In this document: positions 62,470-64,000 of the stretch, in pieces | Position numbering within the stretch: position 1 is the stretch's first letter | How the letters are laid out: every line of letters starts with the position of its first letter | From: Allobosea sp. | GTDB lineage: Bacteria > Pseudomonadota > Alphaproteobacteria > Rhizobiales > Beijerinckiaceae | Length of the DNA stretch: 64,000 nt | Reading direction: 5' to 3' | Assembly: GCF_017308075.1 (NCBI RefSeq) | Contig: NZ_JAFKFX010000024.1 | Span: forward strand, 310,001-374,000 | Translations under genes and position numbers: made by a program | Notes under the pieces: generated by a model | The model's input: only the letters and a program-made list of their open reading frames with translations | Told to the model about the DNA's origin: nothing | Databases searched by the model: none

Positions 62470-63807
62470 CTAGCGGAGGCCGCCGAGCCCGACCGAGAGT
62501 TTGTCGCCGGTCTCGATGAATTTGAGCGGATTTTGAGCCTGATCGGAGAGCCGCGTCTCGTAATGCAGATGTGGACCGGTCGAGCGGCCGGTCGAGCCGA
62601 CACGGCCGATCACCTGTCCAGCGGCGACGAGTTGGCCGACCTTAACGTCGAAGGCGCTGAGATGGGCATAGCGCGTGGTGACGCCATTGCCGTGATCGAG
62701 TTCGACGAGATTGCCGTAGCCGCCGAAGACTTCCGCACGCAGCACCTGGCCGGCACCGCCGGCGCGTACCGGCGTGCCGGTCTCGCCGCGGAAATCCATG
62801 CCGGCATGCATCGCCGTCTGCCCGGTGAACGGGTCGCTGCGCGGGCCGAAATTGCTGGTCGTGCTGTCGTCGCCTTCGAGCGGCCGCTGGAACGGAACGA
62901 TGCTGGCGAGGTCGCGCCAGCGGCCATAAACCGAAAGCGCCTGGTTGAGCTGCATCAGCGCGTGCTCGAAGCTGCCCGCCTTGATCGAGGCCGAGAGCGG
63001 CACCAGTGGCCCGCCCATGCCGGCGCGCGCCGCCGGCAGCTTGACCCTTGCCGGATCGAGCCCGACCTCGCCCAACGCCGCCCTGACCTCCTGCACCCGG
63101 CCGACGAATTGCCGCCCGAGCCCGGCGATCTGCTGCGACTGGCCGGTCTCGACCCGGTCGAGTGATTGGCCGAGCAGCGCGATGCGCTCCTCCAGCGGCA
63201 GAGGCTCGCTCGCCTTGACCTGCGCCGAGACCTGACGCCGCTGCTGCGCCAATACGGCCGGATTGATCTTTTCGATGATGTTGATCGCACCGGCAAATTG
63301 ATTGCCGCCCGGAGCCTGCGCCCCGCCTTGGGGCAGAACCGGCCCGACGGCCTGCCCGGCCAGTGCCCCCAAAAGTGCCTGGCGCGCCTCGAGCTCGATC
63401 TGCCGGGTGATCAGATCGGCGAGATAGTCCTGCGCCCCTCTCGCGCCGGCGGAGGGCGACTGGCCCGGCTGTGCCGGCGCACCCGGCGTCGTGCCCTGGG
63501 CGATGATCGCACTGACCAGACGGCGCTGCAGCGCCTTCAGTTTCTCGTCATAGCTGCTTTGCAGCAGGGCCTGCTCCTGCTCCAGCACGGCGAGGCGCCC
63601 CTTCTCCCGATAGAGCTGATACCCGGTCACGCCGGCGGCAAGACAAGCCGCGGCGGCGATGCACCAGGGCCAGGGGCTGCTGCCGCGCGGCGCTCCAGTC
63701 CGCCCGGAGCCGCGCAGGCGCCGCTGCGGTGCGCTCTCTGTCTCGCTCGACGCCGTGGCGGCAGGAGCTGCCGCCTCGCCACGCCGCTTCAGGCGAACTG
63801 GTTGCAT
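62470..63807 (-). CDS. M23-family peptidoglycan metallopeptidase
   Basis: 445 aa from the ATG at 63807. One membrane anchor (WPWCIAAAACLAAGVTGYQL), a long coiled-coil/Pro-rich stretch to about residue 300, then the M23 (LytM) domain: TGQTAMHAGMDFRGETGTPV (HxxxD), GNLVELDHGNGVTTRYAHLS and TGPHLHYETRL (HxH), the zinc site of catalytically competent enzymes. It faces the periplasm and cleaves peptidoglycan cross-links, probably in cell division or envelope growth, or acts as an activator. Transcribed away from the window edge. Positions 63808-64000 hold no gene that I can support. Confidence 0.93.
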   Translation of the reverse strand: MQPVRLKRRGEAAAPAATASSETESAPQRRLRGSGRTGAPRGSSPWPWCIAAAACLAAGVTGYQLYREKGRLAVLEQEQALLQSSYDEKLKALQRRLVSAIIAQGTTPGAPAQPGQSPSAGARGAQDYLADLITRQIELEARQALLGALAGQAVGPVLPQGGAQAPGGNQFAGAINIIEKINPAVLAQQRRQVSAQVKASEPLPLEERIALLGQSLDRVETGQSQQIAGLGRQFVGRVQEVRAALGEVGLDPARVKLPAARAGMGGPLVPLSASIKAGSFEHALMQLNQALSVYGRWRDLASIVPFQRPLEGDDSTTSNFGPRSDPFTGQTAMHAGMDFRGETGTPVRAGGAGQVLRAEVFGGYGNLVELDHGNGVTTRYAHLSAFDVKVGQLVAAGQVIGRVGSTGRSTGPHLHYETRLSDQAQNPLKFIETGDKLSVGLGGLR

Positions 63808-64000
63808 CGTCCCCGTCCGGATCGGCGGCCGGAGCAAGCCTGCCGATGCGATGATAGCGCATATGGGGCTTGGCCGCGACGAATCCTGCGCTAATCTGAG
63901 GCGGTAGCCTGGCATCCCGCCCCCGATCGCCCGTTCCGGGGATACGGCATCGACCGCCCTGGCGCAGCTTCGACGCCCTGGCGACGACCGCATCCGCCGT

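Noticed and set aside
1..64000. tRNA, rRNA, CRISPR arrays, transposases, prophage genes and riboswitches
   Set aside because: I looked for these by eye and found none that I could support.

Overview
The window is about 64 kb of GC-rich chromosomal DNA from an alphaproteobacterium. Gene content and order (dprA-plsY-pyrC'-pyrB beside topA, a DUF2778 protein, DUF6152/DUF6644 and DUF2934 proteins, an RpiR-controlled iol cluster with a fused IolC, NirK plus NorCBQD under an NnrR-like regulator) point to the Hyphomicrobiales, perhaps Bosea or a close relative. The genus is inference; the class is secure. I see no rRNA or tRNA gene, CRISPR array, insertion sequence or phage gene.

Layout. (1) 0-13.8 kb, housekeeping: a small conserved-looking protein, a minus-strand run of dprA, plsY, a dihydroorotase-like pyrC' that lacks the metal-binding HxH, and pyrB; then topA and a chemoreceptor with a C-terminal GWEEF tether; then small envelope proteins, a DUF2778 hydrolase-like protein and a ring-cleaving dioxygenase. 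(2) 14.3-22.6 kb: an aromatic acyl-CoA island of 2-aminobenzoate/salicylate type. A fused FAD monooxygenase/OYE reductase diverges from SDR, MarR, enoyl-CoA hydratase, acyl-CoA dehydrogenase, aryl-CoA ligase and a Rid protein. The divergent promoter holds two copies of an operator-like palindrome. (3) 22.7-36.2 kb: myo-inositol catabolism. iolR-iolC-iolD-iolE-iolB run leftward and SDR, iolG, an inositol-monophosphatase-like enzyme and an Afu/Fbp-type ABC importer run rightward from one divergent promoter with an IolR-like operator. (4) 36.4-39.7 kb: Na/Pi cotransporter, Fsr-type MFS exporter and a DUF2934 protein. (5) 39.8-58.4 kb: a nitrite-to-N2O island with norCBQD, a little-described DUF2249/membrane/DUF59 accessory set, nirK-nirV-norEF, an NnrR-like regulator, nnrS and pseudoazurin, followed by ubiT-ubiU-ubiV (oxygen-independent ubiquinone synthesis) and a divergent ubiD-ubiX pair. 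(6) 58.5-64 kb: cysH-cysD-cysN, with cysN carrying an extra DUF2061 domain, a small protein and an M23 peptidase.

The most informative signal is non-coding. Six 14-bp sites of the form TTG-N8-CAA (mostly with TTGCG and/or CGCAA half-sites) lie upstream of norC, the DUF2249 operon, nirK, the NnrR-like gene itself, pseudoazurin-nnrS and, as a perfect palindrome, the ubiT/ubiD divergent promoter. This suggests one nitric-oxide-responsive regulon joining denitrification, an uncharacterised maturation module and anaerobic quinone synthesis. The NnrR-like protein lacks the FNR Fe-S cysteines and has His in place of the FNR recognition-helix Glu, which fits TTGCG rather than TTGAT half-sites.

All functions are read from the sequence and from recalled family knowledge; no database search was possible. 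Start codons were chosen from ribosome-binding sites, gene overlaps and family lengths, and alternatives are given where they matter.
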